A stretch of 49,347 nucleotides of DNA, from assembly GCA_002473165.1 (NCBI GenBank), contig DKSD01000017.1:1-49347 (forward strand), read 5' to 3'. The notes under the pieces are model-generated. The model was not told where the DNA came from. It made no database searches and saw only the letters and a program-made list of their open reading frames with translations. Positions 25,206-33,485 of this stretch are shown one piece after another. The stretch's first letter is position 1, and the number at the start of each line of letters is the position of its first letter. The stretch is from Succinatimonas sp. UBA7265 (GTDB lineage Bacteria > Pseudomonadota > Gammaproteobacteria > Enterobacterales > Succinivibrionaceae). Position numbers and translations under genes: made by a program.

Positions 25206-25898
25206 CTAAGCGCGCTTTTTGCCTTTAAGGCTCTGCCTTGCCCGCTCCAGCAGCTCCTCTAACAGGTGGTCTTCAAGCCCGTGATCTAAAACGGCGCTAA
25301 GCCACAGCCGGTGGTTCATGTGCCAGGCAGGCAGCAGCGCCTCATGCGCAGCCATCAGAGCAAGGTTTTGCGCCTCGTCTGATTTGATGTTGATGACATC
25401 AAGCTGTGTGCGTTCAGGATCGGGGATCTGAGCCCACAGCGCGCTCTCAGGTCGCAGTTTTTTAAGCTTAACGGCCTGCACCTGCATGAAAATCGCGTAC
25501 CATTTGCCGCTTTGCCGCTCGCGCAGCACCAGCGAGGGATCATCGCGAAACGGACAGTCGGTCGTTTCGCCAAAGCGCTGCTGCGCAAAATCCGCGAGCC
25601 GTTGGGCCTGAGGGCTCGTGAACATGGAAGGCGCCGTGATCTCACCGAGCACTTTTGCTTTTAAAGCCTCAAAAGCCTCGCTGATGCGCGGGGCGGCGCC
25701 TGCACGCACTACAGCGGGCAGATAGTCCTCCCCGCTGTCGCGATCGGCAAGGCGCGCCGAAAACTCACCTCCGGCGCTTGCCTCAAATATGGCCACAAGC
25801 CCGGTGCCTTTGAGCTCATCGCGCCGCTCCCAGCTTCCGTCTTGATCTTTTGCAAAACCGCAGCCTGGCAGTTTTTCCGCGATGATCCTAAACCCCAT
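25206..25898 (-). CDS. MmcQ/YjbR-family protein with N-terminal extension
   Basis: A 230-residue protein. The C-terminal 140 residues match the MmcQ/YjbR (DUF419) family: a conserved GKWYAIFMQVQ strand, DVINIKSDEAQNLAL, then PAWHMNHRLWLSAVLDHGL and a closing helix. YjbR folds like some DNA-binding or CyaY-type proteins, but its function is unknown. The first 90 residues are additional; E. coli YjbR has only about 118 residues. The extra part contains a short beta-rich stretch with no recognisable domain. GAGGAG lies eight bases before the ATG. It converges on lptF with a five-base gap and no terminator between them. Confidence 0.75.
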   Translation of the reverse strand: MGFRIIAEKLPGCGFAKDQDGSWERRDELKGTGLVAIFEASAGGEFSARLADRDSGEDYLPAVVRAGAAPRISEAFEALKAKVLGEITAPSMFTSPQAQRLADFAQQRFGETTDCPFRDDPSLVLRERQSGKWYAIFMQVQAVKLKKLRPESALWAQIPDPERTQLDVINIKSDEAQNLALMAAHEALLPAWHMNHRLWLSAVLDHGLEDHLLEELLERARQSLKGKKRA

Positions 25899-25987
25899 GG
25901 TATAAGCTCCTCAGCCCAATCCGCCTTTATTTTAAAACCGGGCGGCCGGCGCCTTGCGGCATAAGCTGACAGCGTTGTTTTGCGCGT

Positions 25988-26020
25988 AAAAAAGCCCCCG
26001 CGGCGGTTGCCACGGGGGCT
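25988..26020 (-). terminator. Terminator of the aldolase-TRAP operon
   Basis: On the minus strand AGCCCCCG...CGGGGGCT forms a stem with an inner TGGC/GCC pairing, followed by TTTTTT. It starts 29 bases after the dctQ stop codon. Confidence 0.8.
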
Positions 26021-26048
26021 GGTGCATGAGAGGCGGAGATTTTCAGGA

Positions 26049-26612
26049 TCAGGCCTGCTGCTCCTGATCTTTCATGCGGTCGATCTCGTCTTTGGCCTCC
26101 TGAGCGGCGTTAGGCGGCTGGATCTGTCTGCCCATAATGGCCATGATCAGATCGCGGAGGCTGTAAATGCTCATGAAGAACGCGGACACCGGGATCACGA
26201 GGTAGAAGTAGCGGATCTGCAGCCAGTGGATGGTCTGCATATAGGCTACCGATCTGCCGACGAGCTTGAAGCCGAAATAGCAGATCGTGATGTACAGCGT
26301 GAGCTCGATGGCAGCCGAGATGATCTTAAAGATATATCCCAGCGTTGTCCCCACGAGGCGATCGGTGAGCACGTCGACGATGAAGTGGCCTTTGGTGCGC
26401 GCCAAATCCTGGGCGCCGAAGAAGATCACCCACACGAGCAAAAGCTGTGTCCACTCGTCGGTCTGGGTGAAGTTGTAGATCGGCACGAAGCGCACAAAGA
26501 TGTTCATCAGGAACATGATGAAGATGAGCATCATCGAGATGATGCAGATCCAGCGCACGATCTTCGTGATGACGCGGTCACAGCCGTTGAGAAAATTCAA
26601 AAATGCTTGCAT
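26049..26612 (-). CDS. TRAP transporter small membrane subunit (DctQ type)
   Basis: A 187-residue DctQ-like subunit with four predicted membrane helices (about residues 15-38, 48-66, 88-108 and 130-150). The conserved FFGAQDLARTKGHFIVD motif of the family is clear. It forms the membrane complex with DctM and works with the binding protein DctP to import an organic acid using a sodium or proton gradient. AAGGAGG lies seven bases before the ATG. It is the last gene of the operon, placed after dctM; most TRAP operons have Q before M. The C-terminal tail is rich in Glu and Gln. Confidence 0.9.
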   Translation of the reverse strand: MQAFLNFLNGCDRVITKIVRWICIISMMLIFIMFLMNIFVRFVPIYNFTQTDEWTQLLLVWVIFFGAQDLARTKGHFIVDVLTDRLVGTTLGYIFKIISAAIELTLYITICYFGFKLVGRSVAYMQTIHWLQIRYFYLVIPVSAFFMSIYSLRDLIMAIMGRQIQPPNAAQEAKDEIDRMKDQEQQA

Positions 26613-26624
26613 GGCGGCGCCTCC

Positions 26625-27908
26625 TTAAGAAATCATCCTGCCCAAGAGCAGCGTGAACGGCTCGATAAAGGCGCACATGACGGCGCACAGCATCATCAGG
26701 AGCACATAGCCCACGGCATGGCGGGCGATGGCCATGACTTTCTCCCCCGTGATCGAGGCCATGACGTACAGGTTCAGGCCAACCGGAGGCGTCAGCACGC
26801 CGATTGCCAGCGACACGCACATCACGATGCCCAGCTGTACGATGTCATAGCCGAAGGCTTTGGCGATCGGCACAAAGATCGGCACGGTGATGAGCAGGAT
26901 GGCGGTACCTTCCATGAAGCAGCCCATGAGGATGAGGATGCCGATGATGAGCAGGATCACCGGGATGAACGAGGTGAAGCTGCCGGTCATGAAGGCGATG
27001 GCCTGCTGCGGGATGTGGGTGAAGAGCAGCACATACTGGAAGAAGCCGGCCGTGGCGATCACGAACATCACCTTGGCCGTCTGCTCAACGGTGTCCCAGA
27101 AGATCTTCGGAAGATCGCGCAGATGCAGCGTGCGGTACACAAAGAAGCCCAGGATCATCACATAGAACGAGGCCGCGGCCGCCGCCTCGGTGGCCGTGAA
27201 GATGCCGCCGAACATGCCGCCTATGACGATGACCGGGGTGAGCAGGGCGAGGAAGGCCTTGCGGAAGGCTTCAACGCGCTCGATCCAGGGCACCGGATCG
27301 GCTTTGGCGTAGTTGTTCTTGTAGGAAACCCAGGAGGACCAGGCCATGAAGCCTAAGCCCAGGAACACACCCGGGACGATGCCGGCTGCAAACAGCGAGT
27401 TCACCGAGGTCTGGGTGAGGCCTGCGTAAAGGATCAGTGTGATGGATGGCGGGATGATCGGGCCTAAGGCGCCGCCTGCGGCGATGGTCGCGCAGCAGAA
27501 CGGGCGGGAGTAGCCGGATTTTGTCATTTCGCCGATGGCGATCATGCCAATACCAGCGGCGCACGCGGCCGCCGAGCCTGACATGGCTGCCATGATCATG
27601 CACGCGGCGATGGCGGCGTTGGACAGGCCGCCCCAGCGGTGGCCGAGGCACGCGCGGCCGAAGCCGAAGAGCGAGCCGGAGACGCCGCCCACGTTCATGA
27701 AGTTACCCATGAGCAGGAAGAACGGGATCGACATCAGCGTGATGCCCGAGACCTGGGCGTACATGCGCTGAGGCAGCAGGATCAGGCGCTCGAAGCCGCC
27801 GCCTGCGAGCAGGAAGGTCACCACCGACATAAAGCCCATCGTGGCTGCGGTGGTCACGCCGATGAGCATCAACAGCAGCACACCGGCGAAGATGAAGAGC
27901 ATGATCAT
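26625..27908 (-). CDS. TRAP transporter large membrane subunit (DctM type)
   Basis: A 427-residue DctM-like subunit with about 12 hydrophobic segments. Family features include FFLLMGNFMNVGGVSG, then GSAAACAAGIG and IIPPSITLILYAGL, and the second-half repeat with FMEGTAILLITVPIF and TPPVGLNLYVMASI. These two pseudo-repeats are typical of the ion-transporter superfamily. I start at the ATG at 27908, nine bases after GGAG; the frame opens earlier at 27950 but without a site. A strong hairpin lies between dctP and this gene. dctQ follows after 12 bases. Confidence 0.92.
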   Translation of the reverse strand: MIMLFIFAGVLLLMLIGVTTAATMGFMSVVTFLLAGGGFERLILLPQRMYAQVSGITLMSIPFFLLMGNFMNVGGVSGSLFGFGRACLGHRWGGLSNAAIAACMIMAAMSGSAAACAAGIGMIAIGEMTKSGYSRPFCCATIAAGGALGPIIPPSITLILYAGLTQTSVNSLFAAGIVPGVFLGLGFMAWSSWVSYKNNYAKADPVPWIERVEAFRKAFLALLTPVIVIGGMFGGIFTATEAAAAASFYVMILGFFVYRTLHLRDLPKIFWDTVEQTAKVMFVIATAGFFQYVLLFTHIPQQAIAFMTGSFTSFIPVILLIIGILILMGCFMEGTAILLITVPIFVPIAKAFGYDIVQLGIVMCVSLAIGVLTPPVGLNLYVMASITGEKVMAIARHAVGYVLLMMLCAVMCAFIEPFTLLLGRMIS

Positions 27909-27937
27909 AAAAGAAAGCTCCGAAAACTGACAAAGTA

Positions 27938-27959
27938 CGGGCGGGATCACTCCCGCCCG
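27938..27959 (-). other. Intercistronic hairpin between dctP and dctM
   Basis: CGGGCGGGA, loop TCAC, TCCCGCCCG: a perfect nine-base stem with a four-base loop and no T-run. It lies 42 bases after the dctP stop. Such structures often protect the binding-protein message and let DctP exceed the membrane subunits. Confidence 0.6.
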
Positions 27960-28001
27960 CGCACGCCATTTAAGGCGGAATCAGATGATAAGACTCAGCT
28001 C

Positions 28002-28994
28002 TTATTCGTACTGCTTGGCAGCCTTGAGCAGAGCGTCCATCTCGTCCTGGCCTGCGAGTTTGCCGATCTTCTCGTAGGCGGGGGCCATCTTCTTGACGAA
28101 GGAGTCGCGATCGACATCGTTGACCTTCATGCCTTTGCCCTTGAGCTGTTCGATCACGCCGGCCTCGCCCTCGGAGATGAGTTTGCGGGTCAGGTTCTGA
28201 GCCTTGACAGCCTCGTCCTTGAAGATCTTCTGGAGCTCAGGTGAGAGGCCTTCGAACGTGGTCTTGTTGATGAGCAGGGCCTGGCAGTCGAAGTAGTGGT
28301 TCGTCAGGGCCAGGTGATCCTGGGTCTCAAACAGCGAGTCGGCCAGGATGGTGAACACCGGGTTCTCTTCGCCGTCAACCACGCCCTGCTTTAAGGACTG
28401 GTAGAGCTCGGAGTAGGCGATCTGCTGGGTGTTGGCGCCGACGGAGTCAAAGGCGGCGAGCAGGCCCGGTGAAGGCGGAACGCGGATCTTCACGCCTTTG
28501 AGATCATCGGCGCTCTTGACCTCGATGCCCTTGGTGGTCGTCTGGCGGAAGCCGTAGTCGAACATGGACAGCGCATAGGCGTCGTGCTCGGCAAGGCCGT
28601 CGTTCATCCACTTCATGACATAGCCGTCAATGGTCTTGTGGGCGTGATCGTAGCTCTTGAAGAGGAACGGAGCGGTCATGGCCGACAGCTTCTTGGAATA
28701 AGTGGCGAGGTTGCCCAGGGAGACGACCGCGAGATCGAGCGAGCCCATGGTCACCTGCTCGGCCAGCGAAGGCTGATCGCCCAGCTCGCCCTGGGGATAA
28801 ATTTCAATCTTGACTTTGCCGCCGGTGGCATCGGAAACGCCCTTGGCAAAAAGCTCAGCGGCCTGATGGTGGGCGTGGGAGGTTGCGGCGGTATGCGCCA
28901 GGCGGTATGAAGCCGGCGCGAAATCAGCGGCGTTGGCGGCGGATGCTGCGAAAGCAACAGCGGCTGCGAGCACGGTGACAGTCAGTTTTTTCAT
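28002..28994 (-). CDS. TRAP transporter substrate-binding protein (DctP family)
   Basis: A 330-residue periplasmic binding protein of the DctP family. The signal peptide (MKKLTVTVLAAAVAFAASA) is cleaved near ANA-AD at residue 23. The conserved substrate arginine appears to be Arg171 in GVKIRVPPSP, which usually holds the carboxylate of the ligand, and the DGEENPVFT segment follows. The ligand is thus probably an organic or sugar acid; the identity is unknown. GAGGAA lies five bases before the ATG. It follows the aldolase gene, with a nine-base-pair hairpin (29029-29050) between them. Confidence 0.92.
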   Translation of the reverse strand: MKKLTVTVLAAAVAFAASAANAADFAPASYRLAHTAATSHAHHQAAELFAKGVSDATGGKVKIEIYPQGELGDQPSLAEQVTMGSLDLAVVSLGNLATYSKKLSAMTAPFLFKSYDHAHKTIDGYVMKWMNDGLAEHDAYALSMFDYGFRQTTTKGIEVKSADDLKGVKIRVPPSPGLLAAFDSVGANTQQIAYSELYQSLKQGVVDGEENPVFTILADSLFETQDHLALTNHYFDCQALLINKTTFEGLSPELQKIFKDEAVKAQNLTRKLISEGEAGVIEQLKGKGMKVNDVDRDSFVKKMAPAYEKIGKLAGQDEMDALLKAAKQYE

Positions 28995-29028
28995 GCTAGT
29001 TCCTCATGTTTGTCTGCGGATTTGGGGT

Positions 29029-29050
29029 GCAGGCAGCCACAGCCGCCTGC
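29029..29050 (-). other. Intercistronic hairpin between aldolase gene and dctP
   Basis: GCAGGCAGC, loop CACA, GCCGCCTGC: nine pairs with one wobble on the minus-strand RNA. It lies between the aldolase stop and the dctP ribosome site, without a T-run. Confidence 0.45.
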
Positions 29051-29069
29051 GGTTGTTTGTTTTGGAAAA

Positions 29070-29999
29070 CTAAAGCTCTATGCCCAGCGATTTCACGGTC
29101 ATGGCGGTGAGATCGCGCAAAGCGCGCACTTCATCGCGGAACGTCGGGGTCAGACCGTGTTCATCGCGGGTCCTGGTCACCTCGGAAAGCTTCAGCCCTT
29201 CGAAGTGATGCAGGTAGTATTTGGCGTTGACCGGATACCACTGGCGCTCTATCAGCGAGGTGATGGTAAGCAGATCGGCAAGCCCGGGGGCGCGCGCGTC
29301 ATCCGTGTGTGCGCACAGCCAGGCGTAAAGCTTCATCTGGAACGAGGCCATCACGCCGCAGAACCCGGCGCAGCCTGCTTTCAGCGAAGGCAGGAGCGTG
29401 GAGGTGTTCGCATTGTAGATCTTAAGGTTTGATCCTTTTGCGATCTGTGCGCGGCGTTTTAAAGTCTCAAGATCGCAGCAGGTGTCCTTTAAGAAATGGA
29501 AATGCCCTGAATCGGCGCACCAGCGCAGCGCTTCATCGGATACTAAGCGCTTGTAAGGATAAGGGCACTCGTAAAGGCCCAGCGGGAGATCGGCAGGCAG
29601 CTCTTTCACCATGCGCTTTAAGTTTTCAAGCCAGACCTCATCGCTCTCAGAGGCGCGGGCGAAACGGTTTGTGATGAAGATCAGCGCATCCGGGTGCAGC
29701 GCCGCAATCTTTAGAAGCTCCTCTTTTTGGGCGGAGAAGCCGTCTGAGATGTGGCCTGAGACGATCACGCTGACGCGGCCGCGGGCTGCCTCAATCACGG
29801 TTTTCGCGATTTTGGCGCGCTCCTCGAGCGAGAGGAAAAACATCTCGCTTGACTGGCAGTCGGAGAACAGGCCTGAGCAGCCGTTATCTATATACCAGTT
29901 CGTAAGCTCAGTCAGAGCTTCGTAATCAACATCCTTGTTATCGGCCCGAAACGGGGTGAGCATCACCGGCCAGGCGCCGCCTTTGAAGGAAGCTGTCAT
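29070..29999 (-). CDS. DHDPS/N-acetylneuraminate-lyase family aldolase
   Basis: A 309-residue class I aldolase of the dihydrodipicolinate synthase superfamily. The Schiff-base Lys is probably Lys171 in HFLKDTCC, and the conserved Tyr is Tyr143 in GLYECPYPYKR. The usual GTTGE loop reads DCQSSE (residues 47-52), marking a divergent subgroup with unassigned substrates rather than DapA or NanA. I start at 29999, where GAGGGA precedes the ATG; the longer frame to 30167 adds 56 unrelated residues. It is the first gene of the operon with the TRAP transporter, so it likely cleaves a 2-keto-3-deoxy type acid derived from the imported substrate. That link is inference. Confidence 0.8.
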   Translation of the reverse strand: MTASFKGGAWPVMLTPFRADNKDVDYEALTELTNWYIDNGCSGLFSDCQSSEMFFLSLEERAKIAKTVIEAARGRVSVIVSGHISDGFSAQKEELLKIAALHPDALIFITNRFARASESDEVWLENLKRMVKELPADLPLGLYECPYPYKRLVSDEALRWCADSGHFHFLKDTCCDLETLKRRAQIAKGSNLKIYNANTSTLLPSLKAGCAGFCGVMASFQMKLYAWLCAHTDDARAPGLADLLTITSLIERQWYPVNAKYYLHHFEGLKLSEVTRTRDEHGLTPTFRDEVRALRDLTAMTVKSLGIEL

Positions 30000-30038
30000 C
30001 TTAAATCCCTCGTTATGTTTGTTTGTTGTTCTTCTGTG

Positions 30039-30055
30039 TCGCACTTTGTCTGCGA
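30039..30055 (-). promoter_or_regulatory. Candidate operator of the aldolase-TRAP operon
   Basis: TCGCA-N7-TGCGA lies about 40 bases before the aldolase start codon. Symmetric sites of this spacing suit a dimeric repressor such as a GntR or LacI protein, but no such regulator is adjacent. Confidence 0.35.
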
Positions 30056-30307
30056 TTTTCCTTAAATCTAGTTCACCAGGCGGGACAGGGCTAGCAGGAA
30101 AAAGCCCGCTTGCTATGACGATATTCACTTTTTGCGGGGTTTGTTTCAGAGCTGTGATCGCGCGCAAATCCTGAGGAAATGTGCGTTTATTCAGGATGCT
30201 TTATATAAAAACAAAATAATTCAAACAGAAATCTTTTGATGAAATCCGCAAAAGAGCTGCAGGACGGTTTCAGACAGCTAAAAGGATTTTTTTGCGGGGC
30301 GGGTTCT

Positions 30308-30358
30308 GTTTAAACATGGCGGACAGCGCGGCGGCGCTGTCCGCAGCCTGGTTTAAAC
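30308..30358 (-). terminator. Large 3' hairpin of speAB
   Basis: GCGGACAGCGC (30319-30329), loop GGCG, GCGCTGTCCGC (30334-30344) is a perfect 11-base stem. It is flanked by GTTTAAAC at 30308-30315 and 30351-30358, which can pair with each other and extend the structure. It lies just after the speB stop. No T-run follows, so ending may depend on Rho or the structure may stabilise the message. Confidence 0.5.
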
Positions 30359-30380
30359 CGGCGTGGTTATGCAGGGGATG

Positions 30381-31292
30381 TTACTTTGATGCCCACAGAT
30401 AGAGCAGATCAAGGCCGATGGCGGCGGCTGCAAGCGCGGTGACGCCGCTTGCGTCATAAGGCGGGGAGACCTCGACGATGTCAGCTGAGACGATCTTCAC
30501 TCCTTTTAAGGCGCGGATGATCTTCAAAGCTTTGTCAGTCGTGATCCCGCCGGGCACCGGGGTGCCGGTGCCCGGGGCAAAGGCCGGATCGAGGCAGTCG
30601 ATGTCAAAAGTAAGGTAGCAGGGCATGCCCGCGGTGCGTTTTTTTATAAGCTCCGCGATCTCGCCTGCGCTTAGATCATTGGCGCGGCCTCCGTCTATGA
30701 CCTCATAGCCGTCTTCGCCGTGGTACTCGGTGCGAATGCCGATCTGCACGGATTTCTCAGGCTTTACAAGCCCCTCGTCCGGGGCGCGGCGGAACATGGT
30801 GCCATGGTCAAACTCCGCGCCTTCTGCATACGTGTCGGAGTGGGCGTCAAAGTGGATGAGCGCCAGCGGCCCGAAATGCTGCGCGCACTCGCGCAACAGC
30901 GGCAATGTCACATAGTGGTCCCCGCCGAAGGTCAGCATTTTTTTGCCTGAGCCCAGGACGCGGCGGGCATGATCCTCGAGGGCTTTGACCATGGCCACAG
31001 GATCGCCTGAGGGGTAGACGAGATCGCCGCAGTCGGCGATCTTCAGGCGGTCTTTGAGCGCGAAATTCCAGGGGTAGCGTTTATGCTCCCAGGCAAAATT
31101 CACCGAGGCCTGGCGGATGGCCTGGGCCCCGTAGCGGCAGCCCGGGCGACCCGAGGTGGCGGCGTCAAAGGGCACACCGGTCACGATCACCTGCGCGTCC
31201 GATTTGTCAGGCTCAAAGCACAAAGGCGCGCGGAGGTAGCCAAACGCGTTTGAGTAGAGGGAAATGTCATCGGCATGGTAGAGAGTCTGCAT
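30381..31292 (-). CDS. speB: Agmatinase
   Basis: SpeB, 303 residues, hydrolyses agmatine to putrescine and urea. The manganese ligands match E. coli numbering: His126 in GGDHYVT, Asp149, His151 and Asp153 in FDAHSDTY, plus FDIDCLDPAFAPGTGTP with two further Asp. AGGAG lies five bases before the ATG at 31292; the GTG two codons earlier overlaps the speA stop and is less likely. Only two bases separate the speA stop from this start, so the genes are coupled. Together SpeA and SpeB form the arginine route to polyamines. Confidence 0.96.
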   Translation of the reverse strand: MQTLYHADDISLYSNAFGYLRAPLCFEPDKSDAQVIVTGVPFDAATSGRPGCRYGAQAIRQASVNFAWEHKRYPWNFALKDRLKIADCGDLVYPSGDPVAMVKALEDHARRVLGSGKKMLTFGGDHYVTLPLLRECAQHFGPLALIHFDAHSDTYAEGAEFDHGTMFRRAPDEGLVKPEKSVQIGIRTEYHGEDGYEVIDGGRANDLSAGEIAELIKKRTAGMPCYLTFDIDCLDPAFAPGTGTPVPGGITTDKALKIIRALKGVKIVSADIVEVSPPYDASGVTALAAAAIGLDLLYLWASK

Positions 31293-31294
31293 GT

Positions 31295-33196
31295 TCACTC
31301 CTGTCTGTCCGCGGCCTGAGGATCGCCGCAGAGGTAAGTGTAATTGAAGAGCCCGGATTTGAACTCCTCGATGAGGGAGCGCTGGGTCTTTTCAGGGAGG
31401 TCCGAACTTAGCACCTGGCTGCTGAACTCCGAGAGCAGCTTTGAGGGATCGAGCAGCACGTAGCGCAGCATGTCGGCCACGGTGCTGCCTTCATCGGAAA
31501 GCCGCACTTTCGTCTGACCTTCCGGGGATACAGTGATCTCAAGAGTTTCGGTGTCGCCAAAGAGGTTGTGCATGTTGCCTAAGATCTCCTGGTAGGCGCC
31601 GACCATAAAGAAGCCGATATACGGCGGCCTGGCCGGATCGTATTCGGGGAAAGGCATGGTGCTTTCTATGTCATCGCCGTCGACGTACTGCTTGATGGCG
31701 CCGTCGGAGTCGCAGGTGATGTCCAGCAGCACGGCGCGCCGCGTCAGCGGGGCGTTTAAGCCGTTAAGCGGCACGACCGGAAAGATCTGGCCTATGCCCC
31801 AGGCGTCAGGCAGCGACTGGAAGAGCGAAAAGTTCAGGTAGATCTTGTCGGCAAGGCGCCTTTGGATCTCCTCGAGGATCTGGCGGTGGCTGCGGTTGGC
31901 CGTGATGTCGAGCTTTGATTCTATCTTGCGCAGGATGCACAGGTAAAGCTGCTCGGCGCTGGCGCGCTCGGGCAGCGAGAACGCGCCGGCGATATAGCCG
32001 TCGTGGACTTCCTGCAGCTCGCTTTGGGCGTCGTGCATCTCCTCGCGCAGCGAGTGCGACGAATGCTCTTTTTGCAGCTCGCGCCAGATGCGGTAAAGCC
32101 CGGCGATCTGGGGGCTCTGCTCCTGAGATGAAGGCTCAGGCGGCAGGGCGCAGTCGTTGCGCTCGGCTCCCACGGCGTTGGCCACGAGCACGGCATGGTA
32201 GGCGGCAACGGCGCGGCCGGATTCCGTGATGATCACGGGTTCTTTGAGCTGGTGCTGCTTGCAGACAGCGGCGATCTCAAACACCACGTTGTTGGCGTAT
32301 TCCTTAAGCCCGTAGTTTACCGAGCAGTCAGACTGGGTGCGCGTGCCTTCATAGTCAACGCCCAGGCCGCCGCCGACATCGAAGTAGTCAAGACGGGCGC
32401 CCAGCTTCGATAGCTCGGCAAAGAACCTGGCGCTCTCGCGCACGCCGCGGGTGATGTCGCGGATGTTGGACATCTCAGAGCCTAAGTGGAAGTGCAAAAG
32501 CTGCAGGCAGTCAAGGCTGTTGCAGCGTTTAAGCTCGTCGGCGAGAGCCAGCACCTGGGTGGCGTCGAGGCCGAATTTGGCGTTCTCGCCGCCGGAGTCC
32601 TGCCATTTGCCCGAGCCCTGGGAGGCCAGGCGCACGCGCACGCCCAGGCGCGGGCGGACGCCGAGCCTTTGGCCTTCCTCAAGCGCCGTGCGCAGCTCCG
32701 AAAGCTTTTCGACGATCACAAAGACCTTGTGGCCCATGCGCTCTCCCTCAAGCGCCATGCGGATGTACTCGCGGTCTTTGTAGCCGTTGCAGGTGATCAC
32801 AGTCCGGGTGCGCCCGGCGTGCGCCAGCACGGCCATGAGCTCGGCCTTGGAGCCGGCCTCAAGGCCGACAGGCTCGCCTGCGGATGTCAGGGCCTCAAGC
32901 ACGCGTCGCGACTGGTTGACCTTGACCGGGAACACCAAAAAGTATTCGCCGCTGTAGCCGTATTCGGCGCGCGCTCTTGAAAAGGCGCGGTTTATGGAGC
33001 GCAGGCGGTGCGCGATGATCTGCGGGAACGTCAAAAGCGCCGGGAGGCGCTGGCCGCTTTTGACGCGCGCTTCCACAAGCTCTTGGAGATCGCAGGCCGC
33101 TTCGGGGCGGTCGGGATCGGGACAGACCTCGATGTGCCCTTTGGCGTTGGCCCTGAAATATCCGTTGCCCCACCAGTCGATGTTGTATGCGTTCAC
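31295..33196 (-). CDS. speA: Biosynthetic arginine decarboxylase
   Basis: SpeA, 633 residues, a PLP enzyme (alanine-racemase-like fold III) that decarboxylates arginine to agmatine. The PLP Lys is Lys92 in FPVKVNQSRRVLEAL. The glycine-rich phosphate-binding motif lies in DVGGGLGVDYEGTRT. A C-terminal domain with CDSDGAIKQYV supplies Cys and Asp active-site residues. GTG at 33196 is the start, with AGGAGA nine bases upstream. The protein lacks the N-terminal extension of E. coli SpeA, which has about 658 residues before processing. It heads a two-gene operon with speB. Confidence 0.96.
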   Translation of the reverse strand: MNAYNIDWWGNGYFRANAKGHIEVCPDPDRPEAACDLQELVEARVKSGQRLPALLTFPQIIAHRLRSINRAFSRARAEYGYSGEYFLVFPVKVNQSRRVLEALTSAGEPVGLEAGSKAELMAVLAHAGRTRTVITCNGYKDREYIRMALEGERMGHKVFVIVEKLSELRTALEEGQRLGVRPRLGVRVRLASQGSGKWQDSGGENAKFGLDATQVLALADELKRCNSLDCLQLLHFHLGSEMSNIRDITRGVRESARFFAELSKLGARLDYFDVGGGLGVDYEGTRTQSDCSVNYGLKEYANNVVFEIAAVCKQHQLKEPVIITESGRAVAAYHAVLVANAVGAERNDCALPPEPSSQEQSPQIAGLYRIWRELQKEHSSHSLREEMHDAQSELQEVHDGYIAGAFSLPERASAEQLYLCILRKIESKLDITANRSHRQILEEIQRRLADKIYLNFSLFQSLPDAWGIGQIFPVVPLNGLNAPLTRRAVLLDITCDSDGAIKQYVDGDDIESTMPFPEYDPARPPYIGFFMVGAYQEILGNMHNLFGDTETLEITVSPEGQTKVRLSDEGSTVADMLRYVLLDPSKLLSEFSSQVLSSDLPEKTQRSLIEEFKSGLFNYTYLCGDPQAADRQE

Positions 33197-33451
33197 AAGC
33201 GGCGCTCTCCTGTGCTGAGTTTAAAAACGACGCAACTATAAAAGACCCGGGCGCCGATGTGTCAGCTGAGACGAAAAAAACCGCGTTTTGCGTTTGGGAT
33301 AGTCTTTATTCTTCTGAATTATCAGGATAAAAACAGAAGGATTTGTGGCGGGAAAATGGTGATCTTTTGGGGTGCAAAATGTTTTTTGAAGGTGCAAAAA
33401 ACCGCGCGCCAGCGGAAATTTCTGAGCGAAAACAGAGACGAAAACGCGGGC

Positions 33452-33478
33452 AAAAAAAAGCCGGCTTTAGGGCCGGAC
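33452..33478 (-). terminator. Terminator of tRNA-Pro
   Basis: On the minus strand CCGGC, loop CCTAAA, GCCGG is followed by C and eight T. It begins eight bases after the tRNA CCA end. The remaining bases up to speA (33197-33451) are AT-rich and hold no supported gene. Confidence 0.8.
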
Positions 33479-33485
33479 TCAGAGG

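Larger units (their letters stand above)
30000..30380. other. Intergenic region between aldolase operon and speB
   Basis: No gene is supported in these 381 bases. The left part is the leader and promoter of the aldolase operon and includes the palindrome at 30039-30055. The centre is AT-rich. The right end holds the speB 3' hairpin flanked by two GTTTAAAC sequences. Confidence 0.5.

Noticed and set aside
25980..27356. Long plus-strand open frame of 458 codons, rich in His, Asp and Glu
   Set aside because: It lies antisense to the clear dctQ and dctM genes. The His/Asp/Glu richness is what the complement of hydrophobic membrane codons gives, and no ribosome site or domain is visible.
30308..30358. 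GTTTAAAC pair as target duplication of a mobile element
   Set aside because: The sequence is self-palindromic and encloses only a hairpin of about 35 bases; no transposase remnant is present.
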